Below, piece by piece: positions 53,091 to 61,893 of a stretch of DNA of 64,000 nt. Position 1 is the stretch's first letter, and each line of letters begins with the position of its first letter. The translations under genes and the position numbers were made by a program. The stretch is taken from the NCBI GenBank assembly GCA_016845145.1, contig JAERTE010000112.1, positions 1 through 64,000 on the forward strand. Reading direction: 5' to 3'. Source of the stretch: Rhodospirillaceae bacterium. Its GTDB lineage: Bacteria > Pseudomonadota > Alphaproteobacteria > Rhodospirillales > Casp-alpha2. The notes below the pieces were generated by a model. The model made no database searches and was not told where the DNA came from. It worked only from the letters and a program-made list of their open reading frames with translations.

Positions 53091-54038
53091 ATGCGTCTGG
53101 TGATCAATACCCTTGTTTGTTTGCTGCTGATGACGGCCCCGGTTGCGGCCGATGACGGAAAGCCCGTTGCCGGTGGCGATTTCCAGGGCGCCAATCTTCA
53201 AGGTGTCGATCTTTCCGGCGCGGACCTTCGCGGCATCAATCTCAGTGGCGCGGACTTGCGCGGTGCTGACTTCAGCAAAGCCGACTTGCGTGAGGCATAC
53301 CTTCGGAGCGCCAATGCTGCTGGCGCGGATTTTTCCGGTGCGAGCCTTGGCAATGCCGATTTGACGCGGGCGGACCTGCGTGGCGTCAATCTTCAAGGCG
53401 CGAATTTGTCGCTGGCGCATCTGGATGCGGCGCGGCTGGATGGCGCGCAGGGAGCTGGGGTGTTTATGCCGGGGGCGTCGTTGGTGAAAGCCCGCGCGCG
53501 CGGTGCTGATTTTTCCAATGCGTTTTTGTCCGACAGTGATCTTCGGCAAGCCGACTTCAGGGGCACGAGTTTTGCAAATGCAAACATGGGCGGAAGGGGC
53601 CTTGCCCACCCAGGACCGAATGGTGCGCGTATGCGGGGGACAGATTTCACCGATGCGAAGCTAACGGGTGCGAATTTGGTCAATGCCCAGATGATGGAGG
53701 CTATCCTTAACGGCGCCGACTTGAGTGGGGCAAACCTGGGTTCTGCTGATTTGACCTGGAGCCATGCCGCACGAGCGAACTTCGCCAAGGCCAATCTCTC
53801 GTGGGCACGTGGATATGGCGCCGACTTCTCGGGCGCGCGTTTTCAAGGTGCGCTGTTGGTTTTAACACAATTCACCGGCGCGAATTTGCGGGATGCAGAT
53901 TTTTCAAAGGCCAAGTTGGACAGCACGGATATGACCCAAGCAGATTTAACGGATGCACGGTTTGACGGTGCGCAATTGGATCGAGTGAATGCCCGGGCGT
54001 CCCGGAATGTGCCCGAAGCCCTGAAAGGGAGCAGGTAA
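53091..54038 (+). CDS. Secreted pentapeptide-repeat protein
   Basis: This encodes 315 residues with a signal peptide ('LVINTLVCLLLMTAPVAADD'). From about residue 27 to the end it is built almost entirely of A(D/N)LXX-type pentapeptide repeats ('ANLQGVDLSGADLRGINLSG' and so on), forming a right-handed quadrilateral beta-helix. The repeat is interrupted by a region near residues 160-185 ('GRGLAHPGPNGARMRG'). Function is unknown; location suggests the periplasm. It begins 2 bp after aioA, so it is in the same operon. Confidence 0.92.
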   Translation: MRLVINTLVCLLLMTAPVAADDGKPVAGGDFQGANLQGVDLSGADLRGINLSGADLRGADFSKADLREAYLRSANAAGADFSGASLGNADLTRADLRGVNLQGANLSLAHLDAARLDGAQGAGVFMPGASLVKARARGADFSNAFLSDSDLRQADFRGTSFANANMGGRGLAHPGPNGARMRGTDFTDAKLTGANLVNAQMMEAILNGADLSGANLGSADLTWSHAARANFAKANLSWARGYGADFSGARFQGALLVLTQFTGANLRDADFSKAKLDSTDMTQADLTDARFDGAQLDRVNARASRNVPEALKGSR

Positions 54039-54039
54039 C

Positions 54040-54915
54040 GTGAGCGACAAAAATCAAACGAAATCAGCCGATAAGAAACCGGACGATGGACAGCCGACGA
54101 GTGTGTTCACGGCCATGATTGGCGAGTATTTCGGCACATTCGTTCTGGTGTTTTTCGGCGTCGGTTCCGTCCAAGCGGCTGTTGCCACCGGCGCCCAAGC
54201 CGGCCTTTGGCAGGTGGCGGTTGTTTGGGCTGTTGGCGTGAGCTTGGGCATTTACACGGCGGCCAGCCTATCGGGCGCGCATATCAACCCGGCGATCACG
54301 GTGATGGCAGCCGTTTACGATAAGTTCCCCCTGCGGCGCGTGGTGCCCTATTGGGTGGCGCAGGTCGCAGGCGCGGCGACGGCGGCGATCGTGCTTTACG
54401 CGATGTTTTCCGAGGCAATCATCGAATTTGAGCGGGCCAAGGGGCTGCTGCGTGGTGGGCCGGGCAGCGAACTGAGCGCCATGATGTTTGGTGAGTACTT
54501 TCCGAACCCCGCTGTATTCGGCACCGCTGAGGACGCGTGGCGGGTGATCACGCCGACATCGGCATTCATTGCGGAGATGATCGGCACCGCCATGCTGGCA
54601 TTTCTGGTTTCGACCGTAACCCACGAGCGCAATGCCGCCCGCCCGCCGTCCGCCATGGGCGCCGTGATCATCGGTCTCGGCGTGGCGGCCATTATTTCGG
54701 TTGTCGCGCCGTTGACCCAGGCGGCGCTTAATCCTGCGCGTGATTTCGGGCCGCGCCTGGTCGCGTATTTTCTGGGATGGGGCGACATTGCCATTCCGGG
54801 GCCACGGAACGGCTTCTTTACGGTCTATATTTTGGCGCCCATTTGTGGCGCGGTGATTGGCGGCGGCGTTTATCGATTGATTGCATCAAGGTTGCCGAGA
54901 AGCTCCAACGACTGA
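54040..54915 (+). CDS. Aquaporin/glycerol-facilitator channel
   Basis: This encodes 291 residues from a GTG start. Both NPA signatures are present: 'SGAHINPAITV' and 'QAALNPARDFGPR', with the Asp after NPAR typical of aquaglyceroporins, and six membrane segments plus a soluble charged N-terminus ('NQTKSADKKPDD'). Some aquaporins next to arsenic genes (AqpS type) conduct arsenite; here it follows aioBA and the pentapeptide protein within one operon (1 bp gap), so arsenite passage is a sensible but untested idea. Confidence 0.9.
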   Translation: MSDKNQTKSADKKPDDGQPTSVFTAMIGEYFGTFVLVFFGVGSVQAAVATGAQAGLWQVAVVWAVGVSLGIYTAASLSGAHINPAITVMAAVYDKFPLRRVVPYWVAQVAGAATAAIVLYAMFSEAIIEFERAKGLLRGGPGSELSAMMFGEYFPNPAVFGTAEDAWRVITPTSAFIAEMIGTAMLAFLVSTVTHERNAARPPSAMGAVIIGLGVAAIISVVAPLTQAALNPARDFGPRLVAYFLGWGDIAIPGPRNGFFTVYILAPICGAVIGGGVYRLIASRLPRSSND

Positions 54916-55025
54916 CGCTCCCGATGGTGACGTGCGTCAATGCAAGATTCGCACCTCGGGTGTATACCCATACCATCAGCTAAGTATTCCAGCGTTAGCT
55001 GCGCTCTTTGTCTTGGAGGTGTGGC

Positions 55026-55460
55026 ATGTTTGGAAATCCTTCACTTGTGACTCGTATCGCGATCGGCAAAGCCGTCGGTTTTGTCGTCGGCCTTTGCGGC
55101 TTTATCTGTCTGCCCTATTTTCTGCCCGAATCCGGTTGGTTGTTCCGGTGGGGGATTTTACTTTGGTACACGACACTGGGCGCCATTGTCGGGGTGTTCG
55201 GGGTGTTCACCTATCACCCTATTTTGAAACTGCCCATGCCGTGGTGGTTCCGCGCACCGATTGTCGGCGGGTGGATGAACTTCGTCCTGACTTTCTTCGC
55301 CTATGATGAGATGAAGACGATGATGGCTGCACTGTTTGGCGAGACCGGATGGTTAACCTCACCGTTCTGGTTTACGGCTGAGGGGGCGATTGTGGGTTTG
55401 CTGATCGGCTATCTGGCAACGCGCTTCGGTGGCGAGGGCAAAGAGACCGTCGATCGGTAA
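55026..55460 (+). CDS. Hypothetical membrane protein
   Basis: This encodes 144 residues, ATG 55026 with 'TTGGAGG' as ribosome site. Four membrane segments are visible (about 11-28, 35-55, 71-86, 118-134). The sequence includes 'YHPILKLPMPWWFRAPIVGGWMNF' and 'FAYDEMKTMMAALFGE'. No family is recognised. It lies 110 bp after the aquaporin gene and is convergent with the next gene. Confidence 0.65.
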   Translation: MFGNPSLVTRIAIGKAVGFVVGLCGFICLPYFLPESGWLFRWGILLWYTTLGAIVGVFGVFTYHPILKLPMPWWFRAPIVGGWMNFVLTFFAYDEMKTMMAALFGETGWLTSPFWFTAEGAIVGLLIGYLATRFGGEGKETVDR

Positions 55461-55472
55461 TCGGTCGATCCT

Positions 55473-56483
55473 TCAACGGAAACGCAACGCCACATTGTCG
55501 AGCATGCCCACGGCCTCTTCGCCAAGGGTCGCGGTGAAACGTTCGCGCGCATTCGGATTTTTCAACGCCGCACGTACGTCGGCAAACAACGATGTCAGCA
55601 GTTTGGTTGCCGCCGCATCGTTGAAGGTCCACTCAGCGCCGGTTCGAATGTCGTCGGCGGGGATCAGGTTGGAGTTGATCATCGCCACCATCCACTGAAA
55701 CCGCTTGTCGATGTTGCGGAAATTTTGTGCGATTTCGATCTCGGCGCGCAGCGCCAGCTTTTTGATTTCCGGCGTTCGGTAGAATTCTTCCCAATCGATG
55801 TGGCCGCCATTGGCATTGCGCATTTTGTCCGTCACAATTTTTATGCGGTTTTCATAGTCTGCCAACTTGGGTTTTCCGAACATCATGGAAAGCATATTGG
55901 CAAAACCCGGTAGCATGCGCCGAGATAGATAGTCTGGTTTTTCGCGTAATGTTCTCTCGTCACGGAGGCGATGTTCGAACTTCCGTACCATGAGGCGGGT
56001 GAAAAGATGTGTCCGTGCGCTATCGATGCGGCCACGTTCTCGGGCCAGGGTGTAGCTTTCAACGGCTTTCACGAACGCGGTCTTGATGTCATCCAAGTTG
56101 TCGCGGAATTCCTCGCCCATTTCCTCAACGTCTTCAGGGGTCAGATGGCCACCGGTTTCCTCCATCTTTGCGTTGAGCAGGTGCATAAACTTGGCATGCA
56201 TGGCCTCGCCGAGGTCCTCGGCGTGCTGATCGGCTGAAATATGGGCTTCTCGAGAAATGGAATCTTGGCGCGCGGGAGTCTCACGTTCGGTTTGCTTGAT
56301 CGCTGGCTCCGCTTGTCCTGCAACTCGCGGCTCCGCTGGCGCGGGCTCTTCCGCAATACTGTGTTTTTCGGAAAGCTCCGCTCCGTCGGGACTGAAAAAT
56401 GTCGCTTCCCAAAACTCAGCGCGTGCATCTTCTGGATCGGGCGGCTGATTGCTGCCACTGGGTGTATTCGGTTCTTTGGCCAT
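55473..56483 (-). CDS. Hypothetical protein, helical
   Basis: This encodes 336 residues. The first 90 are Pro/Glu/Ala-rich and probably disordered; the rest is helical ('MHAKFMHLLNAKMEETGGHLTPEDVEEMGEEF', 'TRLMVRKFEHRLRDERTLREK', 'IEIAQNFRNIDKRFQWMVAMINSNL', quoted as blocks). No domain is recognised. It is convergent with the membrane-protein gene 12 bp away and divergent from the molybdoenzyme operon. Confidence 0.65.
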   Translation of the reverse strand: MAKEPNTPSGSNQPPDPEDARAEFWEATFFSPDGAELSEKHSIAEEPAPAEPRVAGQAEPAIKQTERETPARQDSISREAHISADQHAEDLGEAMHAKFMHLLNAKMEETGGHLTPEDVEEMGEEFRDNLDDIKTAFVKAVESYTLARERGRIDSARTHLFTRLMVRKFEHRLRDERTLREKPDYLSRRMLPGFANMLSMMFGKPKLADYENRIKIVTDKMRNANGGHIDWEEFYRTPEIKKLALRAEIEIAQNFRNIDKRFQWMVAMINSNLIPADDIRTGAEWTFNDAAATKLLTSLFADVRAALKNPNARERFTATLGEEAVGMLDNVALRFR

Positions 56484-56803
56484 GATGACAAACCCCTAAT
56501 GATCTATGGCGCGTTGACCTAACTCCCCTTTCCCCAAACATTCTAAATTTCTTCTATTATCGCACTTTTTCACGTGCATTGCATCCGGGGAATTCAAGAT
56601 CGCGCTTTCTCTTATAAATTCATGCCGGATGTATATGGGATGTCATGCGTGAGGCGCCAACCACTATTCCGCCATCGCATGACCGCATACTCGGTTTGTT
56701 GCACGATTACCGGCGCGGCGCTAACCTGCGGAATAGGGCCGCATTGCCGACATAATGTTAAAAATCATGCGGTGGTCCGACATGTGGGCCGACAGGGAGA
56801 TAT
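56484..56803. other. 320-bp divergent gap before the molybdoenzyme operon
   Basis: No convincing gene is seen. The left part is pyrimidine-rich (56521-56570). The right end carries 'AGGGAGA' before the molybdoenzyme start. Promoters for both directions must lie here, but none fits a consensus well. Confidence 0.45.
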
Positions 56804-58924
56804 ATGATCATGAACGTCGTCGACAAAAACCTGGGCGAGCGCCTAGCCGATATCAAGGGCGCCAAGGTCACCAAGAGTTTCTGTTATACCTGCCCGTGGC
56901 AGTGCCCGACCGAGGTATTTGTCCGCGATGGCCGTATTGTCTATCAGAAAGGAAATCCCGAAGCCCCCAACAACATCGGCGCGCGCTGCGCCAAGGGCAT
57001 GGCCAGTTGGTACGTCAGCCAAGATCCTGATCGCTTGAAATACCCCATGCTACGGACGAACCCGAAAGGCGAGCCCGGGCAGTTCAAGCGCATTTCTTGG
57101 GACGAGGCATTTACTTTCATTGCCGATAAATTGAAGGAAATTGCGGAGAAGTGGGGCCCGGAATCGGTGGCGCTCACCTGTCATCACGATCCCAATACGG
57201 TTTTTTATCATCATCTTCTGAAGGACCTTTATGGGTCCCCCAATATGTATGCGCATACCTCTGGGTGTGAGCAGGACCGACGTGCAGCATGTCTCAATCT
57301 GTTCGGCCACGTTTTTCCCATGCACGATTTCGCCAACTCGAAATACGTCATGCTTTGGGGGATGAACAACTTAGGGGCCAACCAAGGTCTGTGGGAAAGC
57401 CGCGCATTGATCGAAGCCAAAGCCAAAGGCTGCCGTTTGGTGGTGGTCGATCCCAATTTTACCGAAACCGCCCAAAAAGCCGATGAATGGGTCGCTATCC
57501 AGCCGGGCACGGATGGCGCCATGGCGCTGGCCATGTGCAAGGTGATCATCGACGAGAAGCTCTATGACGAAGCCTTCGTCAATGCCTACTGCGAGGGCTT
57601 CAACGGCTTCCGCGATCATCTGGCCGAAAAAGGCTACACGCCGGAATGGGCGGAGGGCATCTGCGGCATCGATGCCGAGCGCATCAGGCGTCTGGCGCGT
57701 GAGTTCGCCACCACCAAACCCGCCATGTCGGCGATGTTCAAGGGCTCGGGTTACTATACCAACGGCCACGATGCTGGACGGGCGTGTTATATCCTCGACG
57801 CGATCTGCGGGGAGGTGGACAAGCCCGGCAACATCAACCTAAAGGATTGGGCGCCCTTGGGCGCGCCGGTGGACATTCCGGCAGATGCTATCAAGCAGCC
57901 GGAAAAGGATCCGTTGCACGTTGCCATGGGTTATCCTCTGGCGCCGGATCTCCCGAATTCAAAACTCCCCGAGGCCGTCATTGATGGCAATCCATACCCG
58001 GTGAAAGCCTGGTTTGTTCATGCCACCAACCCGGTGATGAGCGACCCCAACCGCGAACGCGTCCAGGAAATGTTCAAGAACCTCGAGCTGGCGGTATCGA
58101 TGGAACTGTACATGAGTGAGACCTCGCTGGAATGCGACATCGTCTTGCCTGAAACGTCTTTCCACGAGCAGGCGGAAATCCGTCAAGGCATGTGGTTGGG
58201 ACCGGAGGTGATCTTGTGCCAGCCTGTCGTTGAACCCGTTGGCGAGGCCAAACCCGCCTATGAGATCGTCAAAGGTATCGCTGAGAAAATGGGTTGGGGA
58301 CAACATTTCCCCTATGAGAAATGGGAAGATTGGGGCGAGGTCGCCATGAAGGATGTCCCCATGAGTCTGGACGAGTTGAAGGAGAAAGGTTTCTGGGCCG
58401 GTGATATCCGCTTCAACCGCGTGCCGGACGGCCTGCCGACTCCTTCGGGCAAGATCGAGATTTACTCCAAGGACTACGAAAATGCCGGACTCAATCCATA
58501 TCCTGATTTCGTTGAGCGCAGCGTCTTGCCTGATGATGAGTTCCCGCTACAGGTGACGCATTCCAAATTCTCCATGCACTGCAACATCGTTACCCAGAAC
58601 AATCCATACTTGATGGAAATATGCGGCGAGAACTGGGTTGAAGTGAATAGCACCGATGCCGCTAAATTCGGTATACGTGACGGTGAGATGTGCGTCGTCG
58701 AAAGCCCGAAAGACAGCATCACGATATTGGCCAAGGTGGTCGAAGGATTGGTGCCGGGTTGCATCTCCATTCGCCACGGTCATGGCTTCGGCCATTGGGC
58801 CATGGGCTCGACGGCCAAGGGCAAAGGTGCACACTCGAATAATCTGATGGACATCCATACCAATCCGGTGACCGGCGCCAACTGCTATAACGAATGCAAA
58901 GTCCGCATTCGAGCGGCGAGCTGA
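56804..58924 (+). CDS. Molybdopterin oxidoreductase, PhsA/PsrA-like
   Basis: This encodes 706 residues of the DMSO-reductase family. Cys27, Cys30, Cys34 and Cys62 ('CYTCPWQC', 'GARCAKG') hold a [4Fe-4S] cluster, and Cys155 in 'HTSGCEQDRRAAC' is the probable molybdenum ligand, as in polysulfide/thiosulfate reductases. No twin-arginine signal is visible, so it should be cytoplasmic. A cytoplasmic active site and neighbours for corrinoid chemistry argue against a simple sulfur reductase. The iron-sulfur subunit follows after 15 bp. Substrate unknown; ATG 56810 is an alternative start. Confidence 0.87.
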   Translation: MIMNVVDKNLGERLADIKGAKVTKSFCYTCPWQCPTEVFVRDGRIVYQKGNPEAPNNIGARCAKGMASWYVSQDPDRLKYPMLRTNPKGEPGQFKRISWDEAFTFIADKLKEIAEKWGPESVALTCHHDPNTVFYHHLLKDLYGSPNMYAHTSGCEQDRRAACLNLFGHVFPMHDFANSKYVMLWGMNNLGANQGLWESRALIEAKAKGCRLVVVDPNFTETAQKADEWVAIQPGTDGAMALAMCKVIIDEKLYDEAFVNAYCEGFNGFRDHLAEKGYTPEWAEGICGIDAERIRRLAREFATTKPAMSAMFKGSGYYTNGHDAGRACYILDAICGEVDKPGNINLKDWAPLGAPVDIPADAIKQPEKDPLHVAMGYPLAPDLPNSKLPEAVIDGNPYPVKAWFVHATNPVMSDPNRERVQEMFKNLELAVSMELYMSETSLECDIVLPETSFHEQAEIRQGMWLGPEVILCQPVVEPVGEAKPAYEIVKGIAEKMGWGQHFPYEKWEDWGEVAMKDVPMSLDELKEKGFWAGDIRFNRVPDGLPTPSGKIEIYSKDYENAGLNPYPDFVERSVLPDDEFPLQVTHSKFSMHCNIVTQNNPYLMEICGENWVEVNSTDAAKFGIRDGEMCVVESPKDSITILAKVVEGLVPGCISIRHGHGFGHWAMGSTAKGKGAHSNNLMDIHTNPVTGANCYNECKVRIRAAS

Positions 58925-58939
58925 GGGGGGAGAAGAACC

Positions 58940-59500
58940 ATGCAACACGGCTTCTATTTCGACCACAAACGCTGCGTCAAATGCCACGCCTGCGAGATCG
59001 CCTGCAAAACCTGGAACGAGGTGGAGATCGGCCCGCGTTGGCGCGAAGTAGTGAAAATCGAAAGCGGTACCTATCCCGAAGTCAAAGCCATGAACGTTTC
59101 CATGGCCTGCATGCATTGCGGCGATGCGCCGTGCCGCAACGCCTGTCCGGTAACGGCGATCACCAAACGCGCTGATGATGGCGTCGTGGTGGTGGATCCC
59201 AATACCTGTATCGGCTGCGGCTTTTGCGCATGGGCGTGCCCGTTCAACGCGCCGCAATTGTCAGCGACTGCTGGCAAGATGGAGAAGTGCAATTTCTGCC
59301 AGACACCCGGTAAGGAACGCCCATTGGACATGCCGAGAGCATGTGAAGAAATTTGCCCGACCGGCGCAATCAAGTCCGGCTCCATGGTCGATTTGGCCAA
59401 TCAGGGCCGCGAACGTGCTGCGGCTCGGTTGGGTGGTTCGGACATGCAAGGGTTTCCAGGCATGATCGTCGGCGCGCAGCAGCAATTCGGCGGCGACTGA
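58940..59500 (+). CDS. 4Fe-4S electron-transfer subunit (DmsB/PhsB-like)
   Basis: This encodes 186 residues with four cysteine clusters: 'CVKCHACEIACK', 'CMHCGDAPCRNACP', 'CIGCGFCAWACP' and 'CNFCQ...CEEICP', each typical of ferredoxin subunits of DMSO-reductase-family enzymes. It passes electrons between the catalytic subunit and a membrane or soluble partner. The usual membrane anchor (NrfD type) is absent next to it; the NarI/DsrM-like protein at 61.9 kb is the candidate. A 'GGGGGGAGAAG' stretch lies before the ATG. Confidence 0.93.
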   Translation: MQHGFYFDHKRCVKCHACEIACKTWNEVEIGPRWREVVKIESGTYPEVKAMNVSMACMHCGDAPCRNACPVTAITKRADDGVVVVDPNTCIGCGFCAWACPFNAPQLSATAGKMEKCNFCQTPGKERPLDMPRACEEICPTGAIKSGSMVDLANQGRERAAARLGGSDMQGFPGMIVGAQQQFGGD

Positions 59501-59622
59501 TCCCATGCCGTAGACGCATGCCGTTAGGCGCTGAACTGCCGAGCAACGGGGCGTTAGTTTTGTTAGAGTGATGCAGTAATGATACAGGCCGATTAAACAG
59601 GTCGAGAGTTCGGGAGACTTCC

Positions 59623-60981
59623 ATGGTTGCAATCAACAAGAACGCCATGTCGCCGCAGCGTAAGCGCACGCTGGATGCCATTAATCTGCGAGAGCCCGAC
59701 CGCGTGCCGGTAGCACTGTGGGGAACAGTGGAGGGATACCAGAACCTCCGCAAGGGTCTTGGCATGGAATACAACGATTATGCTCGGAACTACCGAACGG
59801 GCTCGACCACCTGGACCACAGATGTCGCGTTCGAGCTCGATCTTGCTGAAAAGCTTGATCTTGATTTCGTCCGTATCTCCGTTGGCCCGCCGGGTGGGTC
59901 GCCGGGCTTTCGTCCGGTCGAAGAGGGTGACTTTCCGTTCGATTTGGACGTGAAGCCATCCGGCGACGAAGAGGTCAACGTCGACGAATGGGGGGTTATC
60001 CGCAAGTTTACGCCACATGAGAACGGCAGCTACTACGAGATGATCGGCTATCCGTTGTTCAATGCCACCAGCGCGCCGCTAGAAGAAGGGCTGAAAATTC
60101 TCGAAGAATACCCATGGCCTGATCCCTACGATGACAGCTGCTTCCAGGATTCGCCCATCCCCGGTATGGACATGGCGACCTATTGCAAATATGTCCGCGA
60201 AGAAACGCCCTTTGCCATGATGGGCCAAGCCGGTCGCGGCGGTTTGTTCGAGCAGGCGAAATATATGGTCGGCTATGCCAAAATCTTCTCCGACTTCATT
60301 GAGGCGCCAGAGTTTTTGGAGGCCTTGTTGGTCAAGCTCACCGATTTGGAAATTGCCTTCAACAAGGCAATGATTGATCGCATGGGTGAATATATTGATT
60401 GGATTCGTGTCAGCCCGGAAGATTTGGCCAGCGAGAAGACAGCATTTTTGTCACTGAAAATGTTCGAACGCCAATTAATACCGCACTATCATCGTGCCTG
60501 TATCGAGACCAAGGAATACTTCCTGAAGAAAAACCCCAACGGCAAAATTCAGTTCCACAGTTGCGGGGCTATCCCAACGTCATTTATGGAAGGGTTATTG
60601 CGCGGCAAGGTGTCCAATGGAGATGCTTGTGTAGATGGTTTCGACCCGGTCCAACCGAAGGCCGCCCGCCATTCCGGTCCACGCTCCAAGAAACTGATGC
60701 TCGGCGACCGCATGTTCTTCTATGGCGGTATCGATGTGCAGGAGACGTTACCTTGGGGCTCTGAAGAGGATGTACGCAAGGAAGTGCGTCAGCGCATTTG
60801 GGAGCTTGGTCAGGGAGGTGGGTACCTTTTGAGCTCGTCACATCGGCTTGAGCATGATGTGCCGGCAGAGAACACGCTTGCTATGATCGACGAAGCACGG
60901 CAATACGGCGTCTATCCGCTTCCCGAAGAGCCGCCTGAAGGTGCCGATGTCGGTGAAGATTTGCCTGAAATGCAGCGTTGA
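59623..60981 (+). CDS. Uroporphyrinogen-decarboxylase-like methyltransferase (2)
   Basis: This encodes 452 residues, a second member of the UroD/MtaA superfamily and longer than the first. The start 'MSPQRKRTLDAINLREPDRVPV' is standard. The zinc pair is His312-x-Cys314 in 'QFHSCGAIPT', and again the distal Cys is replaced by His407 in 'LLSSSHRLEHDVP'. The paired corrinoid protein follows after 42 bp, so they are likely methyltransferase and methyl carrier. 'CGGGAGA' is the ribosome site. Confidence 0.87.
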   Translation: MVAINKNAMSPQRKRTLDAINLREPDRVPVALWGTVEGYQNLRKGLGMEYNDYARNYRTGSTTWTTDVAFELDLAEKLDLDFVRISVGPPGGSPGFRPVEEGDFPFDLDVKPSGDEEVNVDEWGVIRKFTPHENGSYYEMIGYPLFNATSAPLEEGLKILEEYPWPDPYDDSCFQDSPIPGMDMATYCKYVREETPFAMMGQAGRGGLFEQAKYMVGYAKIFSDFIEAPEFLEALLVKLTDLEIAFNKAMIDRMGEYIDWIRVSPEDLASEKTAFLSLKMFERQLIPHYHRACIETKEYFLKKNPNGKIQFHSCGAIPTSFMEGLLRGKVSNGDACVDGFDPVQPKAARHSGPRSKKLMLGDRMFFYGGIDVQETLPWGSEEDVRKEVRQRIWELGQGGGYLLSSSHRLEHDVPAENTLAMIDEARQYGVYPLPEEPPEGADVGEDLPEMQR

Positions 60982-61023
60982 GGCGCTACTTAGCCTGAAA
61001 ATGAATTGCACGAGGAACGTTCC

Positions 61024-61863
61024 ATGCCCTTGGTAATTAATACCGATCTAGAGTTCGATCTTGAAGACCTGAAAGATGACATCGAGACTACACGGCAGAC
61101 TGACCGATGGAGCGATGCACCTGCCGATATCAAAGAGCTTTTCCATGAGCTTGAATGGAATATCATTGAGGGTGAACATACGGAGACCGTTGATTTCATC
61201 AATACTGCCCTCGAAAAGGACGTACATGCCAAGACCCTGATCTCCGGTCCCATGGCGACAGGTATTGCTGAGGTCGGTCGGCGCTTCAAGATGGATGAGT
61301 ACTTCCTACCCGAAGTGATGATGTCGGCGAAGTGCATGCAGGCGGCACTTGAGGTCTTGAAACCCTTGATCGTCGCCGAGAAGACGGAAGAAATCGGTAC
61401 CGTCGTTGTCGGCACGGTGCAGGGTGATTTGCACGATATCGGCAAGAAGATCGTTGCCATGATGTTGGAAGCGGCCGGATTCACGGTTATCGATCTGGGC
61501 GTCACCGTAACGCCGGACCAGTTCATGGAAGCGATCGAAGAGCACAACCCTATTATTGTCGGCTTCTCGGCTTTGTTGACCACGACCATGAACATGCAGT
61601 GGGAAACGATCAAGCGCATCACGGCAGAAGGCAAGCGCGAAGACTTGAAGGTTTTTGTCGGCGGCGCGCCGATCAGTCAGAACTGGTGCGATAAAATTGA
61701 GGCCGACGCTTACGCCATGGACGCCTTGGTTGCTGTTGAGAAAGCCAAGGCATGCGTCACCAATCTGGCCAATATGAAGGGCGGCGACCCAGCCCTGCAT
61801 GAGGCGATGATCGCCATTGATGTCGAACGCGAACAGGCGAAACTGGAAGCTGACAGCGCCTAA
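61024..61863 (+). CDS. Corrinoid (cobalamin-binding) protein (2)
   Basis: This encodes 279 residues from ATG 61024 ('CGAGGAA' upstream); the TTG further upstream is ignored. A helical cap domain ('DFINTALEKDVHAKTLISGPMATGIAEVGRRF', two blocks) is followed by the B12 domain with 'GDLHDIGKKIVAMMLEAAG' (His137 binds cobalt) and 'FVGGAPISQNWCDKIEADAY'. It closely parallels the protein at 44.6 kb but is extended at both ends. Confidence 0.93.
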   Translation: MPLVINTDLEFDLEDLKDDIETTRQTDRWSDAPADIKELFHELEWNIIEGEHTETVDFINTALEKDVHAKTLISGPMATGIAEVGRRFKMDEYFLPEVMMSAKCMQAALEVLKPLIVAEKTEEIGTVVVGTVQGDLHDIGKKIVAMMLEAAGFTVIDLGVTVTPDQFMEAIEEHNPIIVGFSALLTTTMNMQWETIKRITAEGKREDLKVFVGGAPISQNWCDKIEADAYAMDALVAVEKAKACVTNLANMKGGDPALHEAMIAIDVEREQAKLEADSA

Positions 61864-61893
61864 GCCTTTTCCAATCTAGGAGCGCCGAATCCC

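Noticed and set aside
53091-54038. Antisense frames rich in Ala/Lys/Ser across the pentapeptide gene
   Set aside because: They are by-products of the pentapeptide repeat periodicity.
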